From Chloroflexota bacterium (GTDB taxonomy: Bacteria > Chloroflexota > FW602-bin22 > JACPRP01), in the NCBI GenBank assembly GCA_016210495.1, contig JACQUC010000018.1, forward strand, positions 12,887 to 76,886: DNA of 64,000 nt. The letters are read 5' to 3'. Numbering within the stretch: position 1 is the first letter of the stretch; each line of letters begins with the position of its first letter. Position numbers and translations under genes: made by a program. Of the stretch, positions 17,156 through 25,498 are shown in pieces. The notes beneath the pieces are model-generated. The model did not search any database and was not told where the DNA came from. It saw nothing but the letters and a program-made list of their open reading frames with translations.

Positions 17156-17425
17156 TTACTTCTCGCTCGGCCAATCGAGCTCCGGCTGAGCCAGCGGTGC
17201 CCACTCCCAGCGTGGTGCCCACCAATGGGCGCCAGAATGGCCCCACTCGAACCAAAAAGGATTCCATAGCCAGTATCCGGGGATGCCGTCAGGCCCGATC
17301 AGGTCGAAGCTGGTCTGTGGTACGCTCGGGTCGTCAGGCCAGGGGGGTTCTTCTGCCAGGGCGGACGTGGGCAAGAGCGCCAGGGTAAGTATGGTGATCA
17401 GCAGCGAGACCGCTACGAATCTCAT
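17156..17425 (-). CDS. Small secreted Trp-rich protein, copy 1
   Basis: An 89-residue protein with a clean signal peptide (MRFVAVSLLITILTLALLP, cut after ALA). The mature part of about 65 residues is rich in Trp, Pro and Gly: 'EEPPWPDDPSVPQTSFD', 'GPDGIPGYWLWNPF', 'GAHWWAPRWEWAP'. It is a paralogue of 17704-17937, sharing signal peptide, WPDDP block, GPDGxPGYW block and HWWAPRWEWAP end. I know no family with this pattern. No Cys, His cluster or catalytic motif is visible. It may be a surface or carbohydrate-binding peptide, but that is a guess. Confidence 0.75.
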   Translation of the reverse strand: MRFVAVSLLITILTLALLPTSALAEEPPWPDDPSVPQTSFDLIGPDGIPGYWLWNPFWFEWGHSGAHWWAPRWEWAPLAQPELDWPSEK

Positions 17426-17466
17426 CGCTGCGTCACCTCCCTCTAGTTCTAATTCTATTCCCCATA

Positions 17467-17495
17467 AGTCTATGGCCTATCACCAAAACTGTCAA
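17467..17495 (-). promoter_or_regulatory. Promoter of small secreted protein copy 1
   Basis: On the minus strand TTGACA (17495-17490) and TAGACT (17472-17467) are 17 bp apart. The same two hexamers and spacing precede copy 2. Confidence 0.65.
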
Positions 17496-17703
17496 AGCGA
17501 GGGAGGACAACGTATCCCTGCCAACGGCCTCGTTAGTTACGTGGTCTTGTCTTGACTTGATGTCTATGGGACGACCCGACGGGTCGCCTGTACAGAATCC
17601 ACGGGGGTGCCGCGCGCGAATCGCTCGACGCCGGACAAAGAAGTAGCCACCGCGTCAGGGCAAATCGGCGGCACTAGCCGTTTGTTTAGGTTTTCACCCC
17701 GAG

Positions 17704-17937
17704 CTAGGGCGCCCACTCCCAACGTGGCGCCCACCAATGGGAGCCGGACTCGCTGGTGACGAAGCGATAGGCGTTCCATTGCCAGTACCCCGGGCCGCCA
17801 TCCGGACCAGACGGATCGAAAGTGGTGTGAGGCACGGTGGGATCGTCGGGCCAGGGGGGTTCTGCCGCCAGGGCAACTGTGGACGAGGCCGCCAGGCTCA
17901 GTAGGGTGATCAACACAAGGAATGTTAAGAACCTCAT
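17704..17937 (-). CDS. Small secreted Trp-rich protein, copy 2
   Basis: A 77-residue paralogue of the preceding small secreted protein. A signal peptide (MRFLTFLVLITLLSLAASS) is followed by 'AEPPWPDDPTVPHTTFD', 'GPDGGPGYWQWNAY' and 'GSHWWAPRWEWAP', where it ends; copy 1 has 12 more residues. Start ATG 17937 lies behind GAGGGAAGTGA, aligned with the site of copy 1. Duplication included promoter, leader and coding sequence. Function unknown. Confidence 0.75.
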   Translation of the reverse strand: MRFLTFLVLITLLSLAASSTVALAAEPPWPDDPTVPHTTFDPSGPDGGPGYWQWNAYRFVTSESGSHWWAPRWEWAP

Positions 17938-17962
17938 TGTCAGGTCACTTCCCTCTAGTCTA

Positions 17963-17991
17963 AGTCTATTACCGATCGCGCCATCTGTCAA
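17963..17991 (-). promoter_or_regulatory. Promoter of small secreted protein copy 2
   Basis: TTGACA (17991-17986, minus strand) and TAGACT (17968-17963) are 17 bp apart, as for copy 1. The following CTAGAGGGAAGTGA matches the leader of copy 1. Confidence 0.65.
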
Positions 17992-18089
17992 AAATCAGGC
18001 AGTCCCCCGTCTCGGGCGCGACGACCGGGTCTCTGTGCGTTCACGGTCGTGTGGCAAGGCCGCGCGGCCGGGCGGAGCCGAGCCGCGTC

Positions 18090-18247
18090 CACTTGTAGCC
18101 GTCCGCCTCGGGCGGACGCGTGCCAGTTCGAGTGGCGAGACGCCTAAGAAATGGCGGGTGCGCCTGAGGCGGCCTGTGGCGAGGCCGTCTTAGGGCCGGC
18201 CTGGTACAGCAAGGGTGCGCGCAGGCTAAAGCCTTCGGCTACAAGTT
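18090..18247. repeat. Two copies of the hairpin-GGCTACAAGT repeat
   Basis: ACTTGTAGCC followed by GTCCGCCTCGGGCGGAC (18090-18120), and GCGCAGGCTAAAGCCTTC followed by GGCTACAAGT (18213-18245), are inverted relative to one another. No gene is seen in the interval between the small secreted protein and the MarR gene. Confidence 0.55.
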
Positions 18248-18273
18248 GGCGCAACAGGTAGACGCAAATGATG

Positions 18274-18325
18274 TTGACGCCTGGGGTACTCCCGCGTATA
18301 ATTAGCTCATCTAATCATTAGAGGT
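18274..18325 (+). promoter_or_regulatory. Promoter and operator of the MarR-efflux operon
   Basis: TTGACG (18274-18279) and a perfect TATAAT (18297-18302) are 17 bp apart. ATTAG-CTCAT-CTAAT-C-ATTAG immediately downstream forms an inverted repeat, a probable binding site of the MarR protein encoded next. Confidence 0.7.
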
Positions 18326-18333
18326 TATAAGTA

Positions 18334-18837
18334 ATGTCGGAGCCGGAGTCCAGGCAGACCATCGACGACGAGTGCGCCGAGAGGTTTTTGCGCGTTGTGC
18401 CCCAGGTCCTTCGCCTGCTGGCCTGGCAGGCCCGCGAGGACGTGCCGGCAGAAAGACTGACGCTGCCCCAGTTCAAGATTCTGTCGCGGCTGGTGGAAGG
18501 GCAGTGTCTGCCCAGCGAGCTGGCGCGGTCCTTTGACGTGAGCCTACCGACGATGACCGTTACCGTGGACACGCTGGTGCGCCGTGGCATGGTCGATCGG
18601 AGACCGCATCCGGACGATAGACGGATGGTTCGTCTTGCCGTGACTTCGCAGGGGCGCTCGGCGCTGGCGCGGTTTCGGGAGCGAGCAGTGGCCAGGCTGG
18701 CGAAGGTGATCAGCCGTCTGGAGTCGCGAGAGAAGCTGCAATTGCTCGCGGCCTTCGAGGCGCTGCATCGGGCCCTCGCGGGTACCGCGCCTGTTCGCAC
18801 CTCTGGCGACGGTTGCGAGGAGGGGCAGATTGACTGA
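18334..18837 (+). CDS. MarR-family transcriptional regulator
   Basis: A 167-residue winged-helix repressor. 'LTLPQFKILSRLVEGQCLPS' and 'ELARSFDVSLPTMTVTVDTL' form the HTH, and 'RRPHPDDRRMVRLAVTSQGR' is the wing with its conserved D-x-R. It overlaps the start of the efflux gene by 8 nt. By family it represses its own operon and releases the DNA on binding a drug or phenolic ligand. Confidence 0.9.
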   Translation: MSEPESRQTIDDECAERFLRVVPQVLRLLAWQAREDVPAERLTLPQFKILSRLVEGQCLPSELARSFDVSLPTMTVTVDTLVRRGMVDRRPHPDDRRMVRLAVTSQGRSALARFRERAVARLAKVISRLESREKLQLLAAFEALHRALAGTAPVRTSGDGCEEGQID

Positions 18838-20368
18838 CGGCAAGCAGAAAACACGTACCGCCGCGATCATGGGCGGACTTATGCTGGGGATGCTGCTGTC
18901 GGCGCTGGACCAAACCATCGTGGGCACGGCGATGCCGCGCATCATAATGAACCTGGGCGGCATGGCGCTGTACAGTTGGGTCTTCTCGGCGTATATGCTG
19001 ACGGCCACGGCCACTGTGCCGGTGGTCGGCAAGCTCTCGGACCTCTACGGGCGGCGTTGGTTCTACGTCGGGGGACTGGGCATCTTTATGTTGGGCTCGG
19101 TCCTGTGTGGCGCCGCGCAAACCATGGAGCAGTTGATCGTCTTTCGAGGACTGCAAGGAATAGGTGCCGGCGCCGTGATGCCGCTGACCATCGCCATCAT
19201 CGGCGACATCGTCGCTCCCTCGGAAAGGGGCAAGCTGCAGGGGCTGATGGGAACGGTATTTGCCTTTGCCAGCGTCGTCGGCCCGATGGCCGGGGGGCTG
19301 ATCGTGGACAACTGGAACTGGCGCTGGGTGTTTTATGTAAACCTCCCGGTGGGCCTGCTGTCCCTGCTGGTGATGCTGCTGGTGCTCCACGACATCAAGG
19401 ATGGCATCGACGCCCGGTCCATCGACTACCTGGGCGTGATGGCCCTGGTACCGGCCATCACGACGATGCTGCTGGTAACCATCTGGGGCGGCAAGGACTA
19501 CGCCTGGGATTCCTTGCCCATTATCGGACTGGGCGTGGTCTCTTTACTTCTCTGGCTGCTGTTCGTCTACGTCGAGATGCGGGCGAAGGAGCCTATCATC
19601 CCCTTCTCACTTTTCAGGAACTCTGTCTTCACCGTCTCCAGCGTTGCCGTCTTCCTAACGGGTATCGGCATGTTTGGGGCGATTATGTTTATTCCTCTTT
19701 TTGTGCAGGGAGTCATCGGCACGTCGGCGACGGACTCGGGCATGGTGTTGACGCCGATGATGTTGTCGTTCGTCGGCTCGAGTGTGGTAGCCGGACAGAT
19801 TATGTCGCGGACGGGCAAGTACCGTCACATCGCGCTGGTGGCGCTGGGCATCGTTAGCTTCGCCTTCTATCTTCTGGCCGGGATGGGCGTGGAAACCTCC
19901 AATGAAGTGGCGGTGCGCAACGTGGTCGTCCTCGGGCTGGGCATGGGGGCGCTCATGCCGTTGTTCAATCTGGCGGTGCAAAACGCCGTGGAACACCGGG
20001 TGATGGGCATCGCGACGTCGTGCATCCAGTTCTTTAGGGGCGTGGGCGCAACCGTCGGCGTGACGGTGATGGGAGCGCTGATGGCCAGCCGGGTGGACGG
20101 TGGGATGCGACTTGGTCTAGCGGGGTTGCCGGCGGAGGTGACGGCGAATCTGTCTATGTCCGAGCTCCGCGCCATGCTCAGTCCCGAGGCGACGCTGGCG
20201 AGGGGCGGCACGGTGGACTTGCCGCAGGCCGTCGTGGAGATAGCCAAGGCCGTGCTGGCCGGCGCGCTGCACGACGTGTTTTACGTGGGGCTCGTGGTCG
20301 CCGTCCTGGCCCTTGGTGTTTGCTTGTTTTTGAAGGAGATACCGTTGAAACGGCAGGCGAGGCGGTGA
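18830..20368 (+). CDS. DHA2-family (EmrB/QacA-type) multidrug efflux permease
   Basis: A 512-residue major facilitator protein with 14 predicted spans. 'ALDQTIVGTAMPRI' is the DHA2 motif D1, 'GKLSDLYGRRWFYVGG' is motif A, and 'GAVMPLTIAIIGDIV' with 'GPMAGGLIVDNWNWRWVFYV' covers motifs B and C. It uses the proton gradient to expel drugs or metabolites. Start is TTG 18830 inside the end of the MarR gene, so the two are coupled and the efflux is controlled by that repressor. No EmrA-type adaptor is present. Confidence 0.9.
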   Translation: MTDGKQKTRTAAIMGGLMLGMLLSALDQTIVGTAMPRIIMNLGGMALYSWVFSAYMLTATATVPVVGKLSDLYGRRWFYVGGLGIFMLGSVLCGAAQTMEQLIVFRGLQGIGAGAVMPLTIAIIGDIVAPSERGKLQGLMGTVFAFASVVGPMAGGLIVDNWNWRWVFYVNLPVGLLSLLVMLLVLHDIKDGIDARSIDYLGVMALVPAITTMLLVTIWGGKDYAWDSLPIIGLGVVSLLLWLLFVYVEMRAKEPIIPFSLFRNSVFTVSSVAVFLTGIGMFGAIMFIPLFVQGVIGTSATDSGMVLTPMMLSFVGSSVVAGQIMSRTGKYRHIALVALGIVSFAFYLLAGMGVETSNEVAVRNVVVLGLGMGALMPLFNLAVQNAVEHRVMGIATSCIQFFRGVGATVGVTVMGALMASRVDGGMRLGLAGLPAEVTANLSMSELRAMLSPEATLARGGTVDLPQAVVEIAKAVLAGALHDVFYVGLVVAVLALGVCLFLKEIPLKRQARR

Positions 20369-20879
20369 GTGTGGCAGCGGATGGGAGGCGATACACGAGC
20401 GATATATGAAAGGTACATATTAGGTACTCTTACGATACATACGACCACTATTTCTGGCCTGCTCCTATCACCCACTGTCTCACTGGTGTGACTCTCACGT
20501 TCCGTACCCAGTAGCAACATTTCCGATAGTCGTCTCAACGGGCTGTTAAGATACCACCCCCCGATTCTCCCCCTCAACCCCGTCCACTCACTGCTCGCCG
20601 TTTCCCGCTCTCTTGCCGTCATATCGCCTCTCCAATATTCTCGGTTCTTGGTCTGCAATCAGGCACCAGGTAATGTGCGGTTCTCAGGGATCATTGCGGT
20701 CCGATTCGCCGTGAGCATTCTCGCGATGGTGGAATTCCAGGGTGGCATGGCGGTAGACTTTGGCCGCCAACGAGGCTTTCAGACTGTCCAGCACGTCCTT
20801 GAGTTCCTTTCCGGAGAACTGACCTGGGCTGGCAAGCAGATCCAGCGGCATACGCCGCGACTCGAGGAGCAAATCGTGG
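20369..20879. other. Long interval without a supported gene
   Basis: About 510 bp between the efflux gene and the MNT remnant. The first 200 bp are AT-richer with many TAC/ATA words. In the remainder a minus-strand frame (20855 to 20684) reads well but resembles nothing I know. I see no RNA gene here. Confidence 0.4.
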
Positions 20880-21131
20880 AACAGGACATCCTGAGGCGCG
20901 ACCCCAAGCTCGCCGAGGTTGTTCGCCGGCTCGTCGAGGCTTTTCAGCCGGAGCGTATCTACTCTTGCCCCACACCGGCGGGATGTGCTAGCGTTTCGTG
21001 CTCTCTGCGGAGTCGGAGCAGCCAAGGACGTGGTCGTCTATACGCGCGACGAGTTCGAGTCGCGCATCCGGGCGGTATCTTCGCTCCCCGCGACGGTGCT
21101 GCGGGAAGGGAGGCTCGTCTATGCGGCCTGA
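20880..21131 (+). pseudogene. MNT-type nucleotidyltransferase antitoxin, catalytic part deleted
   Basis: The region begins 'ILRRDPKLAEVVRRLVEAFQ' then 'PERIY', the normal start of a minimal nucleotidyltransferase. The next residues should be the G-S-x-A-R-G...D-x-D active site. Instead the sequence jumps, with a frame change, to 'RRDVLAFRALCGVGAAKDVV' and the C-terminal 'RAVSSLPATVLREGRLVYAA'. About 35 residues with the catalytic motif are gone. It was the partner of the HEPN gene that starts in its last codons. Confidence 0.7.
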
Positions 21132-21270
21132 TGTCGCGGCGGAAGTACGGGAGTGGCTCGAGCGAGCGGCGGATGACCTGCGCGAAGCCGAGCATGATTT
21201 GGTCGCGGTCCCGCCGCTCGTGCGAGGGACGGCCTTTCACAGTCAGCAGGCCGCAGAAAAGGCCCTACCT
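21121..21270 (+). pseudogene. HEPN-domain toxin, C-terminally truncated
   Basis: ATG 21121 overlaps the end of the MNT remnant. 'MRPDVAAEVREWLERAADDL' and 'GTAFHSQQAAEKAL' are the first two helices of a HEPN RNase (MNT/HEPN toxin-antitoxin). The catalytic R-x4-6-H helix should follow. Instead the frame enters the 3' end of aroB on the opposite strand, so about two thirds of the protein is missing. Confidence 0.7.
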
Positions 21271-22333
21271 AGCACAGCACTCCCTCAAGCACCGCCCGCA
21301 CCACCTCCTCGGGCACCTGATCGGTAATGACGACCTCGCCGATGCGCACGGGAAGGACGTAGCGCAGCTTGCCGTGACGCTTCTTTTTGTCGCTGGCCAT
21401 GGCTTGCCACACATCATCAGACGAGGGCCCCGCTAGCTGAGTGGGCAGTTGGAGCAACGCCAGCAGGTGCTCGATCCGTTGCGGCACGCTCCCGTCGCAC
21501 GTGCCAATCTGCGCGGCAATCCTGGCGGCGGCCACCATCCCCACGCTGACGGCATCGCCGTGGCGCAATTGGTAGCCGGCGGCCGTCTCCAGGCCGTGGC
21601 CGATAGTATGGCCGAAATTCAGGATCGCGCGCACGCCGCGCTCGAACGGGTCCTCGGTAACCACCGCAACTTTGATGGCGACTGCTTCGCGAACGGCCCT
21701 GTCCAGGGCCTCGATTCCCTCCCCTTCCAGGAGCTCGAAGAGGGACTCCGAGCGAATGGCGGCGGCCTTGACGATTTCGGCCAGGCCGGCGCGCACCTCC
21801 GAAGGCGGCAGAGTGCGCAGAACGGCGGTGTCAGTGAGGACGAGCCGCGCGGGGTAGAAGGCGCCGACGAGGTTCTTGCCCCGGGGAAGGTCGACGGCGA
21901 CCTTGCCGCCGATGCTCGCATCCACCTGGGCGAGCAGGGTCGTGGGCACCTGTACCAAGGGCACGCCGCGCATGTAGGTCGCCGCCGCGAAGCCCGCCAG
22001 GTCGCCGATGACGCCACCGCCCAGAGCGATCACCGTGGACCCGCGATCCAGCCCGAGGTCGAGAAAGCGGTCGTAGAGCTGTGCCAGCGATGCGAGGCTC
22101 TTATGATCCTCGCCGTCGGGCACGGTGATGGTGTGGTGCACGTAGCCCGCTAGGTCGAGGCCTCGGCGCAGCGTATCGCCGTGGAGTCGGTCGACCAATG
22201 GGTTCGTAACGATGGCGATGGGTTCGCCGCAGCCATTGTCCCTGATAATAGAGCCGGCGCTGGCCAGCAAGCCCTGTCCAAGGAGGATCCTGTACGTGCC
22301 GAGGGGGAACGGAACTTCGAAGGTTTCTAGCAA
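21269..22333 (-). CDS. aroB: 3-dehydroquinate synthase
   Basis: A 354-residue enzyme of the shikimate pathway that converts DAHP to 3-dehydroquinate with NAD+ and Zn2+. 'VIALGGGVIGDLAGFAAATY' binds NAD, 'TTLLAQVDASIGGKVAVDLP' and 'GKNLVGAFYPARLVLTD' are the substrate loop, and 'ILNFGHTIGHGLE' holds the zinc-binding His residues. I take the TTG at 22333 as start (LLETFEVPFPLG). It overlaps the stop of aroK by 7 nt, so the two are coupled. The longer upstream frame is the shadow of aroK. Confidence 0.93.
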   Translation of the reverse strand: MLETFEVPFPLGTYRILLGQGLLASAGSIIRDNGCGEPIAIVTNPLVDRLHGDTLRRGLDLAGYVHHTITVPDGEDHKSLASLAQLYDRFLDLGLDRGSTVIALGGGVIGDLAGFAAATYMRGVPLVQVPTTLLAQVDASIGGKVAVDLPRGKNLVGAFYPARLVLTDTAVLRTLPPSEVRAGLAEIVKAAAIRSESLFELLEGEGIEALDRAVREAVAIKVAVVTEDPFERGVRAILNFGHTIGHGLETAAGYQLRHGDAVSVGMVAAARIAAQIGTCDGSVPQRIEHLLALLQLPTQLAGPSSDDVWQAMASDKKKRHGKLRYVLPVRIGEVVITDQVPEEVVRAVLEGVLC

Positions 22334-22902
22334 ACGGCTTGCTTCCTCAGAATGTCCATAATACGATCCACCACCTCCTCGACCGTGAGGGAGGAGGTGT
22401 CGACCTGGTGAGGGATGGAGTCGTAGTGCGGCTGCCGCGACGCGAGTAGATGCTGGACCCGCGCCAGACGGTCCACGGCGGCCAGCAACGGCCGATCGTC
22501 CTTGTCGCACAGGCGACGCAGTACCTCTTCTACCGAGCAGGAGAGGTTGATGATAATGCCCGTTCGCGCTAGGGTCTGCCGACTGGCTTCGCAGACGATC
22601 GTGCCGCCGCCCGTGGCGATCACCTTGCCCGACGACTGCGCCAGCTCCAGGGCGAGCATGCCCTCCTGGCGCCGGAAGAACTTCTCGCCATAGCAGCCGA
22701 AGATCTCTGTGACGGTGAGCCCGATGCGCTCCTCGATCAGGCTATCCATGTCGACGCACTGCGCGTGCAGGCGCTGCGCCAGCAGTTTCGCCACGGCGGT
22801 CTTGCCCGTGCCCATGAAGCCGGTGATGATGACGTTTCGGCTTAGCAATCCCCTGGTCCCCTTCGGTATAGCTGCGCCGGCTCTCGGCTCTTCGTGGTGC
22901 AT
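22327..22902 (-). CDS. aroK: Shikimate kinase
   Basis: A 191-residue P-loop kinase that phosphorylates shikimate at O3. 'ITGFMGTGKTAVAKLLAQRL' is the Walker A, 'CVDMDSLIEERIG' carries the Asp that binds shikimate, 'GKVIATGGGTI' is the Gly-Gly-Gly shikimate loop, and 'RPLL' is the lid region. A short N-terminal extension (MHHEEPRAGAAIPKGTRG) precedes the core. It is followed directly by aroB. No other aro gene is in the window. Confidence 0.93.
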   Translation of the reverse strand: MHHEEPRAGAAIPKGTRGLLSRNVIITGFMGTGKTAVAKLLAQRLHAQCVDMDSLIEERIGLTVTEIFGCYGEKFFRRQEGMLALELAQSSGKVIATGGGTIVCEASRQTLARTGIIINLSCSVEEVLRRLCDKDDRPLLAAVDRLARVQHLLASRQPHYDSIPHQVDTSSLTVEEVVDRIMDILRKQAVC

Positions 22903-22942
22903 TGTATACCGTGGGGTACCCAGAGCGCAAGGGCAATCGGCG

Positions 22943-23353
22943 TCATGCCAGCAGCAGCCAGTACTGCACCATCTGCTGCACGACGTCGCTGAACAGATCG
23001 GGATCGACTGGCTTGCGAAAGAAAATGTTGGTGCCCAGGTCCAGGCCGCGCATAAGGTCTTCGTCCTCTTGGGACGAGGTAAGGATGACCACGGGTATCG
23101 ACTTCGTGCGATCATCCTCACGCAGGCGGCGCAATACCTCCAGGCCGCCAACCTTGGGTAGCTTGAGGTCCAGCAGGATTACCTGGGGCATGGCCTTTTC
23201 TTCGCCGCGGCCGTTGCCGAAAAGATAGTCCAGCGCCTCGGCGCCGTCGTGGGCCACCACCAGGTTTGCCAAGCCCTGCTTTCTGAAGACGCGAATGGTC
23301 AATTCCGCCTCGTCGGGATCGTCCTCCACCAGCAGCACGGTCTTATCTGCCAT
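22943..23353 (-). CDS. CheY-like response regulator (Rcp1 type)
   Basis: A 136-residue stand-alone receiver: 'TVLLVEDDPDEAELTIRVF', phospho-acceptor Asp in 'QVILLDLKLPKVGG', and conserved Lys in 'IFFRKPVD'. The Asp-Asp pair, 'PDEAEL' and the long insert 'LFGNGRGEEKAMP' are typical of the small regulators paired with phytochrome-type and GAF/PAS kinases. It is 40 bp downstream of the kinase 23394-25292 on the same strand and probably is its partner. Confidence 0.9.
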   Translation of the reverse strand: MADKTVLLVEDDPDEAELTIRVFRKQGLANLVVAHDGAEALDYLFGNGRGEEKAMPQVILLDLKLPKVGGLEVLRRLREDDRTKSIPVVILTSSQEDEDLMRGLDLGTNIFFRKPVDPDLFSDVVQQMVQYWLLLA

Positions 23354-23393
23354 TTTCCCCCTCCCAACCGTTTAGTATGTTGTGCGCGCTCGA

Positions 23394-25292
23394 TCAAAGC
23401 GTGAAATAGAACGTAGCCCCCTGTTCTACAACTCCTTCTGCCCAGACGCTGCCGCCGTGGCGATGGATGATGCGCTGGACAGTAGCCAGGCCAACGCCGG
23501 TGCCGCGAAATTCGGCGGCGGAGTGAAGGCGCTGAAAGGGCGTGAAAAGCTTGTCGGCATTTGCCATATCGAAGCCGGCTCCATTATCGCGCACGAAGTA
23601 CGCCTGCTTACTGTTGAACCGCGTCAGACCGAATTCTATGGAGGCGGCTGGCCGCTTGGACGTGAATTTCCACGCGTTGGCCAGGAGGTTCTCGAGCGCG
23701 ACCCGTAGAAGCTGCGCGTCGCCGTTCGCCACCAGCCCTTGCCGAATAACGAAATATACCTGGCGCTCGGGCTGACTTTTGCGCAGCTCGGTTGCGATAG
23801 TCCGCGCCAGGTCGCTCAGGTCAACTGTTTCGCGGTGCAGCTCGCTGGCCGTCACGCGCGATAGCTCCATTAGGTCGTCGATAAGCTGGGCCATTCGCAG
23901 GGTGGTCGCGTTAACCCGCTGCAAGTAGTCTTTGCCCTGCGTATCCAGGCTGTGGGCGTGGTCCTCCAGCAGCGCGCGAGTGAAGCCGGCGATGACTCTC
24001 AGCGGGCTTCGAAGGTCGTGCGATACGGTGTAGCTAAAAGCCTCGAGCTCGCGGTTCACCTGTTCGAGCTGGCGCACGGCAGCGGTGCGCTGCAGCACCT
24101 CCTGTTCCAGTTGGCGGGCGTGGCTGCGCAGTTGGGCTTCCTTTTGCGAGACGGCCTCGGCCATACGGTTGAATGCCTCGGCCAGTTCCTCCATCTCGAT
24201 GGGCCCGGCGACCTCGATCCTGCGACCGAGCTGCCCGCGTCCGATGGCCAGCGCGTGCTCACGCAGGCTGCTCAACGGCACCGTTATGTTGCGGCTAATG
24301 GTCAGCGCGATGATAAAGGCCGCGACCGTGACCAGCAGGAACAGGCTCGAGTCCAGGAACGCGTCCTGGGTGAGTGGGGACATGACGTCGACCTCGGGGC
24401 GCACGGCAACGGCGACCAAGCCGGTGGCCCCAATGGGCGTGTAGCTGGCGATCCAGTTTCGGCCATCGGTGGGCGCGGCGAAGGAACTGGTGACATCTTC
24501 GCCGGCCAGCGGCCGAACGATGTCGGGCTGGGACAATTGTAGGTTGCGCTCTTCCCAGTCTACTCTGTGCTCGGGATAGCGGTACACGAGCCAGCCGCGG
24601 CCGTCGGCAATGCTGATGGCTCCGGGGTCGACTGGTTTCATCTTGAGCACCTCGCCGAGGCGTTGGGCGTCGACGGTCGTGCCGACGACGCCCTGCAGGT
24701 TACCCCTGTCGTCACGGATACCCTGGGCGACCATTAGGGATGGATCTCCGCCCGCCGGTGGCCGTAGGAGCTCGCTGACGACCCATCCGCGCCCTTGGAC
24801 GATCTGGCGAAAGTAAGCTTGATCGCCCATTTTCTCGCCGACCGCCTCTGGCCGGCTGGAGGCGACGATGCGACCCTGCGGGTCTAGCAGGCTAACTTCA
24901 CGAACGGCACGGCTCTGTTCGGCGCTCGCAGTGAGAATAAGGTCAGCCTGTTCCAAAGGCGACGGCTGTAGTGACGCCAAGGATAGCCCGATCGCCAGTT
25001 CCTGGTGTAGGACGTCCTGGATGAAATCCCCAAAGGTGGCGGCCGTCGACCTCGCCATCTCCAGGTTGGCCTGAAGCTCTTGATCGCGGCGCATTTGGAG
25101 CGTGCGATAATGAGCGCCCACCTGGTATAATAGCACCGGTATCAGGATGTTCAGCAGCAGCAGCAGCAGTGTGCCCTGCACACTGCGCAAGGAAAGCGTA
25201 TCTCTTTTGGCCCGTTTCAACCCGTAGAGCATGCCGTGTTGCTTTGGCTTGAACGTAAACGTCTGGTCTTCCGCCAACGTGCTACTCACCAC
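23394..25292 (-). CDS. Sensor histidine kinase with dCache and HAMP domains
   Basis: A 632-residue membrane kinase. One span near residues 35-52, an extracytoplasmic dCache sensor (about 55-295), a second span ('FLLVTVAAFIIALTISRNI'), HAMP (about 320-370), a short coiled coil, HisKA with 'YTVSHDLRSPLRVIAGFTRA' (phospho-His near 425) and an HATPase ending 'GTGVGLATVQRIIHRHGG'. The HisKA/HATPase resembles bacteriophytochrome-type kinases. It should sense an external small molecule and phosphorylate the adjacent CheY-like protein. Confidence 0.9.
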   Translation of the reverse strand: MVSSTLAEDQTFTFKPKQHGMLYGLKRAKRDTLSLRSVQGTLLLLLLNILIPVLLYQVGAHYRTLQMRRDQELQANLEMARSTAATFGDFIQDVLHQELAIGLSLASLQPSPLEQADLILTASAEQSRAVREVSLLDPQGRIVASSRPEAVGEKMGDQAYFRQIVQGRGWVVSELLRPPAGGDPSLMVAQGIRDDRGNLQGVVGTTVDAQRLGEVLKMKPVDPGAISIADGRGWLVYRYPEHRVDWEERNLQLSQPDIVRPLAGEDVTSSFAAPTDGRNWIASYTPIGATGLVAVAVRPEVDVMSPLTQDAFLDSSLFLLVTVAAFIIALTISRNITVPLSSLREHALAIGRGQLGRRIEVAGPIEMEELAEAFNRMAEAVSQKEAQLRSHARQLEQEVLQRTAAVRQLEQVNRELEAFSYTVSHDLRSPLRVIAGFTRALLEDHAHSLDTQGKDYLQRVNATTLRMAQLIDDLMELSRVTASELHRETVDLSDLARTIATELRKSQPERQVYFVIRQGLVANGDAQLLRVALENLLANAWKFTSKRPAASIEFGLTRFNSKQAYFVRDNGAGFDMANADKLFTPFQRLHSAAEFRGTGVGLATVQRIIHRHGGSVWAEGVVEQGATFYFTL

Positions 25293-25498
25293 CTACGACT
25301 TCGCGCCTGGCCACCACCGGCCCCTCGTGCTTACAGCGCATCAAGTGGATGCTTGAGAGTATAGCACAAACCGACTGAGAGTGCAGCCCCCTTTTTTCTA
25401 GGGCTGGAGTGTCAGTGGGGCCGCTACGAGCGACTGGAGGCGAATGGAGCCATCGGCGGCGCCGATTTCGTAGATTCTCAGGAAGCCCCTCCAGCGCA

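Noticed and set aside
18710..19390. Minus-strand frame opposite the MarR/efflux genes
   Set aside because: Same antisense pattern; the plus strand is unambiguous.
20684..20855. Possible small minus-strand gene (MPLDLLASPGQFSGKELKDV...)
   Set aside because: Reads like protein but no family, ribosome site or context supports it; it overlaps the start of the MNT remnant.
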